This document shows, piece after piece, positions 1 to 9,252 of a stretch of DNA of 64,000 nucleotides (its first letter is position 1; every line of letters begins with the position of its first letter). The stretch lies in NCBI GenBank assembly GCA_017399915.1, contig JAFQAS010000059.1, positions 1-64,000 on the forward strand, in the 5' to 3' direction. Source of the DNA: Muribaculaceae bacterium. GTDB lineage: Bacteria; Bacteroidota; Bacteroidia; Bacteroidales; Muribaculaceae. A model generated the notes under the pieces. It was not told where the DNA came from. It searched no databases and saw nothing but the letters and a program-made list of their open reading frames with translations. Both the position numbers and the translations under genes were made by a program.

Positions 1-7
1 ATTAAAA

Positions 8-1660
8 ATGACAGCGAATAAACAATTATTAAGCGACAAGGCGTGGATTAGATGGTCGGCGCTCTTGCTCCTTGCTTTGGCGATGTTTTTCAGCTATGTA
101 TTTATGGATATCTTATCGCCAATAAAGGATTTGATGCAATCTACACGCGGTTGGGATTCAACAGCTTTCGGCACAATGCAGGGTGCAGAAACATTCTTAA
201 ATGTATTTGTGTTCTTTTTGATTTTTGCAGGAATCATTCTCGATAAGATGGGTGTTAGATTTACTGCATTATTATCGGGGGCGGTAATGCTTATAGGCGC
301 TGCAATCAATTGGTATGCAGTAACCGATATGTTTGTAGGCAGTGGCCTCGAAGTGTGGTTTAATAATAACCTAAACTATATTCCGGGATTTGATGAATTA
401 GGAATTTCTCCGTTTTATAAAGGAATGCCGGCTTCAGCTAAATTTGCAGCAATTGGATTTATGATATTTGGTTGCGGTGTGGAAATGGCGGGTATTACCG
501 TGAGCCGTGGTATTGTAAAATGGTTTAAAGGTAGAGAAATGGCATTGGCTATGGGGTCGGAGATGGCCTTAGCTCGATTAGGTGTTGCCACTTGTATGAT
601 TTTTTCACCTTATTTTGCAAAATTAGGTGGAAATATTGATGTATCTCGTTCGGTTGCATTTGGTGTAGTGTTATTGATGATAGCACTGATGATGTTTATC
701 GTATATTTCTTTATGGATAAGAAATTAGATGCACAAACAGGAGAAGAAGAAGAAAAAGAACCATTTAAAGTTAGCGATATAGGGGCTATTTTGAAAAGTA
801 GTGGTTTTTGGTTGGTAGCAATGCTATGTGTATTATATTACTCTGCGATTTTCCCATTCCAAAAATATGCCGTAAATATGCTCCAATGTAATTTGTCATT
901 TACTGAAGTCGCAAAAGATTCATTTTGGGCATCAGATCAAGTTACTATTGTTCAATATTTAATAATGTTAGTAGTTGCGGCAGGTGCATTTATTAGCAAT
1001 TTTGCTAAAAATAAAAAATTGAAATATTCAATGTTGGGAACGGCAATAATCGCATTAATAACATTCTGTTATATGGGGTATATGCGTCAAAGCGCAGAGA
1101 CCGTGTTTGCAGTGTTCCCATTATTGGCAGTAGGTATTACGCCAATCCTAGGCAATTATGTAGACCATAAAGGAAAAGCTGCAACAATGTTGATTTTAGG
1201 TGCGATATTACTTATCGCTTGCCACTTGACATTTGCATTTGTTTTGCCAATGTTCAAAGATAGTTCAATTGGAGGCTTCATTGTGGCATATATCACAATT
1301 CTTGTATTAGGAGCAAGTTTCTCTTTGGTTCCGGCTTCATTATGGCCAAGTGTGCCTAAATTGGTTGACCAAAAAATTATAGGTAGTGCATATGCATTGA
1401 TTTTCTGGATACAAAACATAGGTTTATGGTTGTTCCCAATGTTGATAGGTAAAGTGTTGGATAATACCAATCCTGAAATTACAGAGGGATTGGCAACCCA
1501 TACAATTACTCCTGAAGCGGCAGCTACAATGTATGATTACACAGCTCCGCTCATTATGCTTGCATCTTTAGGGGTGGCGGCGTTGATAATAGGAATAATT
1601 CTTAAGCGTGTTGATAGATCAAAAGGATTAGGTTTGGAGCTACCAAATATAAAAGAATAA
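8..1660 (+). CDS. MFS transporter, substrate unknown
   Basis: This 550-residue protein is an inner-membrane secondary transporter of the major facilitator superfamily. About twelve hydrophobic segments are visible. A motif-A-like stretch (LDKMGVRF) follows the second segment of the first half and a counterpart (NYVDHKGKAATM) sits in the second half. An acidic cytoplasmic linker (GEEEEKEPF, near residue 245) separates the halves, as is usual in the family. It is longer than a typical 400-450 residue MFS member because of extended loops. The first ATG lies only 7 bases from the window edge, so an upstream start or operon partner cannot be excluded. A strong hairpin follows the stop. Nothing nearby identifies the substrate. 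Confidence 0.85.
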   Translation: MTANKQLLSDKAWIRWSALLLLALAMFFSYVFMDILSPIKDLMQSTRGWDSTAFGTMQGAETFLNVFVFFLIFAGIILDKMGVRFTALLSGAVMLIGAAINWYAVTDMFVGSGLEVWFNNNLNYIPGFDELGISPFYKGMPASAKFAAIGFMIFGCGVEMAGITVSRGIVKWFKGREMALAMGSEMALARLGVATCMIFSPYFAKLGGNIDVSRSVAFGVVLLMIALMMFIVYFFMDKKLDAQTGEEEEKEPFKVSDIGAILKSSGFWLVAMLCVLYYSAIFPFQKYAVNMLQCNLSFTEVAKDSFWASDQVTIVQYLIMLVVAAGAFISNFAKNKKLKYSMLGTAIIALITFCYMGYMRQSAETVFAVFPLLAVGITPILGNYVDHKGKAATMLILGAILLIACHLTFAFVLPMFKDSSIGGFIVAYITILVLGASFSLVPASLWPSVPKLVDQKIIGSAYALIFWIQNIGLWLFPMLIGKVLDNTNPEITEGLATHTITPEAAATMYDYTAPLIMLASLGVAALIIGIILKRVDRSKGLGLELPNIKE

Positions 1661-1681
1661 AATTTGTAAAACATATAAAGT

Positions 1682-1718
1682 AACAATGGCAACCGATTAT
1701 GGCTGCCATTGTTGTTTT
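1682..1718. terminator. Bidirectional intrinsic terminator
   Basis: A perfect 10-bp inverted repeat (AACAATGGCA / TGCCATTGTT, arms 1682-1691 and 1704-1713) is followed by a T-rich run. It lies between the convergent MFS and SEL1 genes and probably serves both. Confidence 0.75.
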
Positions 1719-1733
1719 ATTGATGAGAGTAAT

Positions 1734-3125
1734 TTATCGATTAATAATCTCTAATGCTTCAATCGCTTTTTGATGGCCTTGAGGGGCTGCCAATTCAAAC
1801 CATTTTTTTGCGTTTTCTATGTTTTTCTCAACTCCATTGCCATTATAGTAGCAAACACCGAGATTGTATTGAGCGGGAGCATATCCTTTTTCGGCTGCTT
1901 TTTGATAGTATTCGGCAGCCTTTTGGAGGTCTTTTTCGACGCCATGTCCAAGCTCATAGCAAATACCTAAATTATATTGAGATTCAGTGTGATCTTGCTG
2001 TGCGGCTTGTTGTAACCAGTAATTAGTCAAAGCTAAATTGGGTTTCCCATATGTGCTATCGTTATAACACATTGCAACAAAATATTGAGAATTGACATCG
2101 CCTTGTTGAGCCGCTTTTTCACTCCAATCAAGAGCCATTTTGTTGTCTTTTTTTACACCTATAGCATTGTTGTAGCAGTTAGAAATGTTGATTTGTGCAG
2201 GAAGATATCCTTGTTCAGCTGCTTTTAAAATCCATTTTGCCCCTTTTTCAAAATCTTGATTTACACCGATGCCATTTTGATAACATAACCCTAAACAATA
2301 TTGGGCTTTGTCGTAGTTTTGTTGAGCGGCTTTTTGGTATAAATCAATCGCTTGTTCATGATCTTGTTGAGCACCAATACCATTAGCGTAACATTCGGCA
2401 AGACATAATTGAGCATAAACATTGTCTTGAATAGCAGCCTTTCGGAGCCAATATACAGCCGTTGTATAGTCGGTTTTTACGCCAATCCCATTCAAAAGAC
2501 ATTTTGCATATTCAAATTGAGCAGGGGCATATCCTTGTTCGGCGGCCTTTTTGAAATTATCAGCGGCATCTTTTTTATGTTGCTTGGTGCTTTTTTCGTT
2601 TAGATATGTGCAACCCATATAATATAGAGCTTCGGCATCTCCTTTTGAAGCTAATTTTTTACACCAATAAATGGCATCTTGAAAATTAGAGCTGATAATA
2701 CAATTATTATTGTGAATTCCGGCTAAGAAAAGTTGTGCGCCAATATGGTTTTGCGCATTAGCTTTATTTATCCATGCAATCGCCTGCTCGAAGTCTTGTT
2801 TGGTGCCTTGACCGGCATAATAACAGATGCCAAGATTGTATTGAGCATCGGGGTCTCCATTTGTAGCAGCTTTTTGATACCATTCAAAAGCTAAGTCCTG
2901 GTTATATTTAGCGCCCAATCCTTGGTCATAGCAAATGCCTACATAGCATTGCGCTTCGGCATTGTTTTGCTCGGCAGCTTTGGAGAAAAAAGAAAACGCC
3001 TCATTATAATTGCCTGAATTAAAGGCCGTTTTTCCTTTGAGTAATAGCTCGTCGGAATTGTTTTGGGCAAGGCTGTTTAACGAAAAGAATGTAATGATGG
3101 TTAAAAATAAAGTGCGTAGAAACAT
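1734..3125 (-). CDS. Exported SEL1-repeat protein
   Basis: This 463-residue protein starts with a signal peptide (MFLRTLFLTIITFFSLNSLAQ minus its last residue) and is otherwise an array of about eleven 36-residue SEL1/TPR-like repeats. They are recognisable from the recurring pattern AQYNLGxCYxxGxGVxxD followed by A..WxxKAAEQG. SEL1 repeats form helical solenoids that bind proteins; no catalytic domain is present. The gene begins 39 bases after the stop of the MerR-type gene on the same strand, so the two are probably co-transcribed. A second SEL1 protein of similar design lies at 57.9-59.2 kb. The binding partner cannot be read from the sequence. Confidence 0.88.
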   Translation of the reverse strand: MFLRTLFLTIITFFSLNSLAQNNSDELLLKGKTAFNSGNYNEAFSFFSKAAEQNNAEAQCYVGICYDQGLGAKYNQDLAFEWYQKAATNGDPDAQYNLGICYYAGQGTKQDFEQAIAWINKANAQNHIGAQLFLAGIHNNNCIISSNFQDAIYWCKKLASKGDAEALYYMGCTYLNEKSTKQHKKDAADNFKKAAEQGYAPAQFEYAKCLLNGIGVKTDYTTAVYWLRKAAIQDNVYAQLCLAECYANGIGAQQDHEQAIDLYQKAAQQNYDKAQYCLGLCYQNGIGVNQDFEKGAKWILKAAEQGYLPAQINISNCYNNAIGVKKDNKMALDWSEKAAQQGDVNSQYFVAMCYNDSTYGKPNLALTNYWLQQAAQQDHTESQYNLGICYELGHGVEKDLQKAAEYYQKAAEKGYAPAQYNLGVCYYNGNGVEKNIENAKKWFELAAPQGHQKAIEALEIINR

Positions 3126-3164
3126 GAATGAGAATGTGTTGTGATGAATATTATTAATGGATAA

Positions 3165-3503
3165 TTAGCGAAGAGAATGGAGCGCATCAAGTAGCGATTT
3201 AATTTCGGCTCGCATTGATTTTAATCGTTCAATTGTTTTATGGCGTTGTGAAACATTTGAATGATTATGCCTGATCTGATCTTGAGCCGCATCAAGTTTA
3301 AGGCCCTTTTCTTTTACTAGATAATACACCATCTTTATGGTTTCAATGTCGGAGGGGGTGTATAAACGAGTGCCATGTTCATTTCGTTTGGGCTTGATTA
3401 TGGTGAATTGACCTTCCCAATATCGCAGCGTAGATGCTGGAATATGGAGGATTTCTGCAACTTCACGAATCTTATAATATTTTTTGTTTAAATCGTTTTT
3501 CAT
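3165..3503 (-). CDS. MerR-family transcriptional regulator
   Basis: This 112-residue protein is mostly a MerR winged helix-turn-helix: REVAEILHIPASTLRYWE is the recognition HTH, GTRLYTPSDIETI is the wing, and an alpha-helical tail follows. In the family the HTH binds promoters with over-long spacers. The effector-binding domain here is very short and has no cysteine cluster, so no ligand can be suggested. It resembles the small MerR proteins common in Bacteroidetes. The likely downstream target in its own transcript is the SEL1 protein. The upstream stretch 3504-3749 is AT-rich and I see no clear minus-strand TAnnTTTG box in it. Confidence 0.88.
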   Translation of the reverse strand: MKNDLNKKYYKIREVAEILHIPASTLRYWEGQFTIIKPKRNEHGTRLYTPSDIETIKMVYYLVKEKGLKLDAAQDQIRHNHSNVSQRHKTIERLKSMRAEIKSLLDALHSLR

Positions 3504-3749
3504 ATGCGATACTAATTAGCATTATGATTAATGATTGCAAATTTCGTGATATTTTTAATTAATATCAAATTTTAAAGGAAATGTTTTTGGGCAATTATAT
3601 AAAATATATAGAAATTTTATTGCTAAATTGGATTGTAATACAAGGTGTTTGTGTTGTGATTGTTTGTTTTTTTATCTTTTTATGCATTAAATGTTAAGAC
3701 ATAATGATATTTTAACTAGTTAATCGTTTTATCTTGATGAAAAAAATAT

Positions 3750-3757
3750 TAAATTTG
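3750..3757 (+). promoter_or_regulatory. Promoter -7 element (TAAATTTG)
   Basis: The octamer matches the Bacteroidetes -7 consensus TAnnTTTG and sits 43 bases before the ATG at 3800. A -33 TTTG at the right distance is not clear. It lies inside the upstream in-frame extension of the protease ORF, which argues that translation starts at 3800 and not at 3734. Confidence 0.55.
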
Positions 3758-3799
3758 CAGTTTATTATTGATAATAATCAATTTAATCACAATATTTTT

Positions 3800-6055
3800 A
3801 TGAAGAAAATTTACTTAAGTATTTTATTGGCAGGTGCAACACTCTTCTCATTTGCACAAAGCAAAATTGACCTTAACGGTCAAGCAATGCTTCACCAATA
3901 CAAGTTAATGGAAAAACTTGGAAGTGAAAATCCTTTTAAAGCTGAAAAAGAGGATTTAAATACGATTAAACCATTTGGCGATATGCCAGAACGAGTGGTG
4001 GTTCTTATTGACTTGAATAAAGATGCTAATCTTGCCGACTTGGAGGCTGAAGGTGCAGTTATTCGTTCACAAATCGACAACCTTGCTCTTGTTGAAATAG
4101 ATGTTGATAAGGTGGTTGCTGTTTCAAATTTGAAATCGGTAAAATCTTTGTCAATGCCTAAAATGGCTAAGCCTCTTATGGACCAAGCTCGTACAAAGAC
4201 AGGAGTAAATACAGTTCATCGTCCATTGGGACAATTACCTCAAGCTTATAAAGGGGCAGGTGTGGTAACCGGTCTTGTTGATGCAGGTGTTACAGCTAAT
4301 CACCCTAACTTTAAGAATACAGACGGAACCTCGCGTGTGAAAGCAGCTTGGACTATTACCGGTAAAGATGGTATTGAAACTGCTTATGATAGTGAGTATA
4401 AACTCGGTCAGTTCACTACCGACCTTTCTACTATGTCGCATGGTACACACGTAGCTGGTATTATGGCAGGTAGCTATAAAAACTTGGCCGACACAATCAA
4501 CTACTATGGAGTAGCAAGTGAGTCGGATATTTTGATGGTAGGATTGGGCAACGATGCATATGATAATAATATCCTTATGGGTATTGAAAATATCATCGAG
4601 TATGCTGAAGCTAATAATCAACCATGTGTTGTAAACCTTTCAATGGGTAGTGGTTACGGTCCTCACGATGGTACAGAATTGTTTAGCCAATATATAGATA
4701 AATTGGCAGAGCGTGCAGTAATTTGTGTGGCCGCAGGTAATGAAGCCGATATGGGGTATGCTATTACAAAAACAATGACTGCAAGTGATAAGACTATCAA
4801 CTCATTTGTGATGCCTACCGCTTATAAGAATGGTCAATTAGGTAATATCGAAATTTGGAGCAATACCAATCAAGCATTTAAAGTTACTCCTGTTTTATAT
4901 GACTTGACACAAAAAACAATCGTTTATGCAATGCCTGCAGTTACCGCAAGCACTAATGGCGAGTTTAAATTTGTTAGTACAAAGGATTATAGTAGCCCAG
5001 GCGACATTTCTTCAGCTGTGTTTGAGAATGCTTATACCGGTTATATTGGTGTTGGTTCAAAAGTAGATGAATATAACAATCGTTACACTGCACAAATCTC
5101 ATATTATCTAGTAAATTCAGCAAATAACCCAACAGGAAATGTTGCGTTTGGTGTTATGATTGAAGGAAATGCCGGTCAACGTATCGACGTATATGCTCCA
5201 TCAGGTTATAGCACATTGGCCTCAAACGACATCTCTGGTTGGATGAATGGTGGCGGAGATGGATCAATCACTGATGCATCTTGTGCTAAAAATGTTATTT
5301 CAGTAGGCGCATTTACAAGCCGTGATAAAGTTCCCGTGAGAGTAAAAGGTTATGCATATAATTTCTCTTCATATGTTGATCTTGATGATATTGCTGCATT
5401 CTCAAGCTACGGAACACTCGTTGATGGCCGTAAATTGCCCCACTTGGCAGCTCCAGGTGCTATGATAGTATCTTCAATGAGTCCATATTACATGACATTA
5501 GCTCTTCAACAAGGCGTTTATGATAATGAGTTTATGTTGGTTGGTAAAACTACCTATAACAATAGCCCATACTATTATGATTATATGATGGGAACATCAA
5601 TGGCGGCTCCATTTGCTTCGGGTGCTGTTGCTCTAATGTTGCAAGCTAATCCGGAATTGACAAGTGAAGAAGTGCGCTCAATCTTAATTAACACAGCAAC
5701 CCAAGATGCATTTGTTGAAAACTCATCAAATCCCGTACAATGGGGTGCCGGTAAAATCAATGTACTTGATGCAGTGAAAACTGCAATTCAATACAATGGA
5801 GTAGAAGATGTTAAAGCCGACGCAACTCAAAATGTATTTGTTTCAACAGTAGCTCAAAATCAATATGAGGTTACTTATTTGGGAGCAAACTCAGTAAATG
5901 CAACACTTTACAATGTAGCAGGTCAAGCAGTTGTTAATGCTTCTGCTCAAGGCGAAAATGTAGTGGTTGATGCTTCAAATGTTGCAAGTGGAGTATATGT
6001 TCTTGCAGTAGAAGCTGATGGTGCTAAATATACTACAAAAGTTGTTGTGAAGTAA
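3800..6055 (+). CDS. S8 subtilisin-like protease with T9SS sorting domain
   Basis: From the ATG at 3800 the protein has 751 residues and begins with a clean signal peptide (MKKIYLSILLAGATLFSFAQ). An in-frame ORF reaches back to 3734, but it lacks a signal at its start and contains the promoter. The S8 triad is intact: Asp161 (GLVDAGV), His214 (SHGTHVAG) and Ser600 (GTSMAAP), with oxyanion Asn314 (AAGNEAD). A large insert separates Asn and Ser, as in the C5a-peptidase-like S8 branch. The last 70 or so residues form a type IX secretion type-A C-terminal domain (LYNVAGQAV ... SGVYVLAV ... KVVVK). The protein should cross the outer membrane by T9SS and be surface-anchored or released. The gene is followed by a terminator and a paralogous protease. 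Confidence 0.93.
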   Translation: MKKIYLSILLAGATLFSFAQSKIDLNGQAMLHQYKLMEKLGSENPFKAEKEDLNTIKPFGDMPERVVVLIDLNKDANLADLEAEGAVIRSQIDNLALVEIDVDKVVAVSNLKSVKSLSMPKMAKPLMDQARTKTGVNTVHRPLGQLPQAYKGAGVVTGLVDAGVTANHPNFKNTDGTSRVKAAWTITGKDGIETAYDSEYKLGQFTTDLSTMSHGTHVAGIMAGSYKNLADTINYYGVASESDILMVGLGNDAYDNNILMGIENIIEYAEANNQPCVVNLSMGSGYGPHDGTELFSQYIDKLAERAVICVAAGNEADMGYAITKTMTASDKTINSFVMPTAYKNGQLGNIEIWSNTNQAFKVTPVLYDLTQKTIVYAMPAVTASTNGEFKFVSTKDYSSPGDISSAVFENAYTGYIGVGSKVDEYNNRYTAQISYYLVNSANNPTGNVAFGVMIEGNAGQRIDVYAPSGYSTLASNDISGWMNGGGDGSITDASCAKNVISVGAFTSRDKVPVRVKGYAYNFSSYVDLDDIAAFSSYGTLVDGRKLPHLAAPGAMIVSSMSPYYMTLALQQGVYDNEFMLVGKTTYNNSPYYYDYMMGTSMAAPFASGAVALMLQANPELTSEEVRSILINTATQDAFVENSSNPVQWGAGKINVLDAVKTAIQYNGVEDVKADATQNVFVSTVAQNQYEVTYLGANSVNATLYNVAGQAVVNASAQGENVVVDASNVASGVYVLAVEADGAKYTTKVVVK

Positions 6056-6081
6056 TCTTATTATTGCATAGATAAATAAAA

Positions 6082-6114
6082 GCCATTATCGGTTTGTCCG
6101 ATAGTGGCTTTTTT
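6082..6114 (+). terminator. Intrinsic terminator after the first S8 protease
   Basis: An 11-bp stem (GCCATTATCGG at 6082-6092 with CCGATAGTGGC at 6098-6108, one G-T pair), a 5-base loop and six T residues follow the stop at 6055. Confidence 0.85.
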
Positions 6115-6124
6115 CTTATTTTTG
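6093..6124 (+). promoter_or_regulatory. Promoter of the second S8 protease
   Basis: TTTG at 6093-6096, a 20-base spacer and TATTTTTG at 6117-6124 form a full Bacteroidetes promoter. The -33 element is the loop of the preceding terminator. The ATG follows 16 bases later, leaving a leader of only about 10 bases. Confidence 0.75.
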
Positions 6125-6140
6125 TAGAAAATTGAATTAA

Positions 6141-8327
6141 ATGAAAAGATACTGGATATTATTATCATTATTCACACTATTGACAATTATAGTGCAAGCC
6201 TCGACACCCTTAGATAACCGTAGCCGGGCTATTGTTGAATCGGTGAAACAGCGTGAGGGATTGATGTTGGATAAGTCTTGCGACATGATGGCTGCTAAAT
6301 CAAGTGCAGTCGGTCATAACGATATATATTATCCGGTTATAATTAAATTGTCAAATGACTCGGTAATTGATACCTTAGAAGCATTGGGAACAGTGATAAT
6401 GCATCAACGCGAAAATTTTCTTTTAGCATGTATACCATATAGTCAGCTTGATACAATATCGCGACTGCCACTTATTAATAGGTTGAGTTTGTCGGCACCA
6501 ATGTCAACAACTCTTGATCGTGCGCGAGATATGTCCAATGTTAATTTGGTTCAACAAGGAGTCAATCTACCTCAATCATATACTGGAAAAGGAATTGCTG
6601 TGGGATTTTCCGATATAGGATTTGATCCCTCTCACCCTAATTTCACCGACGGACGATTATCACGATTTATTCATTATGATGAATTGCATGCATTGAAATA
6701 TGATATGGAAACCCCTCAAGAAATGCAGCAATTTGCCGATACAACAGAGTGGCATGCTACTCATGTGGCCGGAATACTTGCCGGTGGCTACAAAGGGCTG
6801 CCTTACTGGGGAGTTGCGCCCGGAGCAGAGATTGTCGCAACGACAAGTTCGTTATATGATATGGCAATACTCTCAGGAGTAGAAGATGTCATAAATCATG
6901 CGAAGAATAAGGGAGTGCCTGCTGTGGTAAACTTGTCAGTGGGATATAATTTAGGTCCACATGATGGCACATCGTTATTTAATCAGTATCTTGATCTCTT
7001 AGGAGAAGAAGCTATTATATGTTTATCCTCGGGGAATGATGGGAAGAAACGTGTATATCTCTCATTTGATGCTAAAAAAGATGGAGATGAATTGAAAACT
7101 TTTGTATATGACAATCCCAATGTTTGTGGAATTGAAATGCATGGTGCTATAGATTTGTGGAGTGGTGATGATAGAGAGTTTTTAGTTGCGCTGACAATAT
7201 ATGATAGAATCACAAAAGAGTTTGTTTACACATCTCCATTCGTTGGGTCGGTTAATGGAGGTGCATCTTCATGGGGAATTGCATCATCAAGTCAATCGAC
7301 AGACAATGATATCTCAATTCCGTTATTTGAATCAGATTTGACAGGATCTGTTCGCATATATTCATCACTAAATCTCGAAAATAATAGATATAATGTATAT
7401 GCTACAATTGATGTTAAGAATCACCAATTTGATTCATCGGGCATTTTGGGACGTTATTGTGTAGGTTTTATCGCACGAGCACAAGCCGGAATGCATATCG
7501 ATGCATATTCCGATGCTTCACGTTTGGTCTTCAATGCATTGGGGGTTGAAGGATTCTCTAACGGCACACCTGAGAGATCGGTGTCGGATTTGGCATGTGG
7601 GAGAAATGTAATTGTAGTTGGTGCAAGTAATTCTCGAAATTTAGCGCCTAGAGTTGATGGCTCCGAAAAATCATATAATTTTAATGTCGATAATGTCGCT
7701 GATTTTTCGGCTTATGGCACACTTGAAGATGGCCGAAAATTGCCGCATATATGTGCTCCCGGAAATATGATTGTTTCTTCGATTAATTCTCATTATACAA
7801 ACCGACTAAGTGAGTCGGAATTGAATACGTTAGCGGCAAAAACTACAATTGGAGGAAAGGATTACTATTGGCTCTCAGAATGTGGCACATCAATGTCGTC
7901 TCCTTATGCGGCAGGTGTTATCGCATGTTGGTTGCAAGCTGATTCCTCCCTCACTGTTCACGAAATAAAAGATATTGCGCAATCAACGGCACGTACCGAT
8001 TATAGTGATATGAATAATCCTAAATGGGGAGCAGGAAACATCGATGCATATGCCGGATTGAAAGAAGTGCTTAAGCGAGGAGGCGTAGGGAATGTGTTGG
8101 CCGATGAAGAGGCTAAAGTTATTTTTACCCCCATCGCATATCGTCAGTTTAGAGTTGAAATGCCTAATATTGAGATACAAGAGGTGATGATGTATACAAC
8201 AACCGGGAAATTAGTCTTGGCAACTAATTCTCAAGAAGTAAATGCTACATCACTGTCTCCGGGAGTGTATATAGTAAGAGTTTTGCACTCAAAAGGAGAA
8301 TTGGTAGAGCGTATTTTGATAAAATAG
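6141..8327 (+). CDS. S8 subtilisin-like protease with T9SS sorting domain (paralogue)
   Basis: This 728-residue protein is a paralogue of the preceding protease. It has a signal peptide (MKRYWILLSLFTLLTIIVQA), catalytic Asp158 (FSDIGFD), His205 (WHATHVAG), oxyanion Asn299 (SSGNDG) and Ser584 (CGTSMSSP). The residue after the catalytic His is Ala where the family normally has Gly (HGTH to HATH), a mild substitution that need not abolish activity. The end carries a T9SS type-A sorting domain (MYTTTGKLV ... SPGVYIVRV ... ERILIK). The two genes are more diverged in the insert between Asn and Ser, suggesting different substrates. It has its own promoter and is probably not co-transcribed with its neighbour. 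Confidence 0.92.
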   Translation: MKRYWILLSLFTLLTIIVQASTPLDNRSRAIVESVKQREGLMLDKSCDMMAAKSSAVGHNDIYYPVIIKLSNDSVIDTLEALGTVIMHQRENFLLACIPYSQLDTISRLPLINRLSLSAPMSTTLDRARDMSNVNLVQQGVNLPQSYTGKGIAVGFSDIGFDPSHPNFTDGRLSRFIHYDELHALKYDMETPQEMQQFADTTEWHATHVAGILAGGYKGLPYWGVAPGAEIVATTSSLYDMAILSGVEDVINHAKNKGVPAVVNLSVGYNLGPHDGTSLFNQYLDLLGEEAIICLSSGNDGKKRVYLSFDAKKDGDELKTFVYDNPNVCGIEMHGAIDLWSGDDREFLVALTIYDRITKEFVYTSPFVGSVNGGASSWGIASSSQSTDNDISIPLFESDLTGSVRIYSSLNLENNRYNVYATIDVKNHQFDSSGILGRYCVGFIARAQAGMHIDAYSDASRLVFNALGVEGFSNGTPERSVSDLACGRNVIVVGASNSRNLAPRVDGSEKSYNFNVDNVADFSAYGTLEDGRKLPHICAPGNMIVSSINSHYTNRLSESELNTLAAKTTIGGKDYYWLSECGTSMSSPYAAGVIACWLQADSSLTVHEIKDIAQSTARTDYSDMNNPKWGAGNIDAYAGLKEVLKRGGVGNVLADEEAKVIFTPIAYRQFRVEMPNIEIQEVMMYTTTGKLVLATNSQEVNATSLSPGVYIVRVLHSKGELVERILIK

Positions 8328-8361
8328 AGCATAACACAATGAAAATGTAAAAAAAATGTGT

Positions 8362-8369
8362 TACTTTTG
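8362..8369 (+). promoter_or_regulatory. Promoter -7 element (TACTTTTG) for cdsA
   Basis: TAnnTTTG match 25 bases before the cdsA ATG. No good -33 TTTG is seen at the expected distance. Confidence 0.5.
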
Positions 8370-8394
8370 TTAGATAAAATATTACATACTTGAA

Positions 8395-9234
8395 ATGAAT
8401 CTGAAAAATCTCATAACACGAACACTTTCGGGTGCAGTATATGTGGCATTGATTGTGTTAGGAATTATGACTGTAGAGTGGGCATTTGTTGCATTTTGTG
8501 CGCTTTTTACATTGTTGGCTACAAGAGAGTTTATATTGATGACTAAGCCCGGCGGGTCAAAGATAAATTTATCGATAGATATTGCATTTGCAGTAGGCAT
8601 AGTTTTGCTATTTACAATAGCCAGTACTCAGGCAGTAAAAGGAATGGAGCCATCGGTGTCAATATTACTGATATTGCCATATATGTTAGTGCGTCTAATC
8701 TCTCAACTATACAATAAAGAGGAGAATCCTATTAAAAGTATCGCTTATTCAGTGTTTTCGCAATGTTATATAGTAATACCGATGATGCTGATGCCTATGT
8801 TGTTGGATATATCAAACACATTTTTGTTGTTGATATTTGTGATGATTTGGATGAACGATACCGGGGCTTTTCTTGTTGGTTGTACAATAGGTAAACATCG
8901 ATTGTTTGAGCGTATTTCTCCTAAAAAATCATGGGAAGGATTTTGGGGTGGTATGTTCTTCTGTGTAATGACCGGTGTGGGATATTATTATTTGATTCCC
9001 GAAGTGCCGGCAACAATCAATTCATTGCCATTCTTTATAATATTAGGAATTATTGTGTCGGTTTTTGCTACGTTTGGCGACTTGGTAGAGTCGATGTTTA
9101 AACGCAGTGTGGGAGTGAAAGATTCGGGTAATCTAATCCCAGGACATGGAGGAATTCTCGACCGAATTGATTCTTTGTTGTTTGTAATTCCTGCAGTGGC
9201 ATTTTATTTGGTAATTCAATTTTTATTTGCATAA
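8395..9234 (+). CDS. cdsA: Phosphatidate cytidylyltransferase
   Basis: CdsA makes CDP-diacylglycerol from phosphatidic acid and CTP in the inner membrane, the entry point to phospholipid synthesis. The 279-residue protein has many hydrophobic segments. Its C-terminal third carries the family signature: FERISPKKSWEG, then GDLVESMFKR, then KDSGNLIPGHGG and DRIDSLLF. Length matches the family. It is 18 bases upstream of purM, which in turn is 15 bases upstream of the lytic transglycosylase, so the three likely form an operon. Confidence 0.95.
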   Translation: MNLKNLITRTLSGAVYVALIVLGIMTVEWAFVAFCALFTLLATREFILMTKPGGSKINLSIDIAFAVGIVLLFTIASTQAVKGMEPSVSILLILPYMLVRLISQLYNKEENPIKSIAYSVFSQCYIVIPMMLMPMLLDISNTFLLLIFVMIWMNDTGAFLVGCTIGKHRLFERISPKKSWEGFWGGMFFCVMTGVGYYYLIPEVPATINSLPFFIILGIIVSVFATFGDLVESMFKRSVGVKDSGNLIPGHGGILDRIDSLLFVIPAVAFYLVIQFLFA

Positions 9235-9252
9235 AATCAATAAATATATAAT

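Noticed and set aside
1734-3125. Regularly spaced repeats that could look like a CRISPR array or DNA satellite
   Set aside because: The periodicity of about 108 bp is that of 36-codon SEL1 repeats; units differ at the DNA level and are open in one frame.
3734-3799. In-frame 22-codon extension of the first S8 protease
   Set aside because: It has no signal peptide at its start, contains the TAAATTTG promoter box, and the signal peptide proper begins at 3800.
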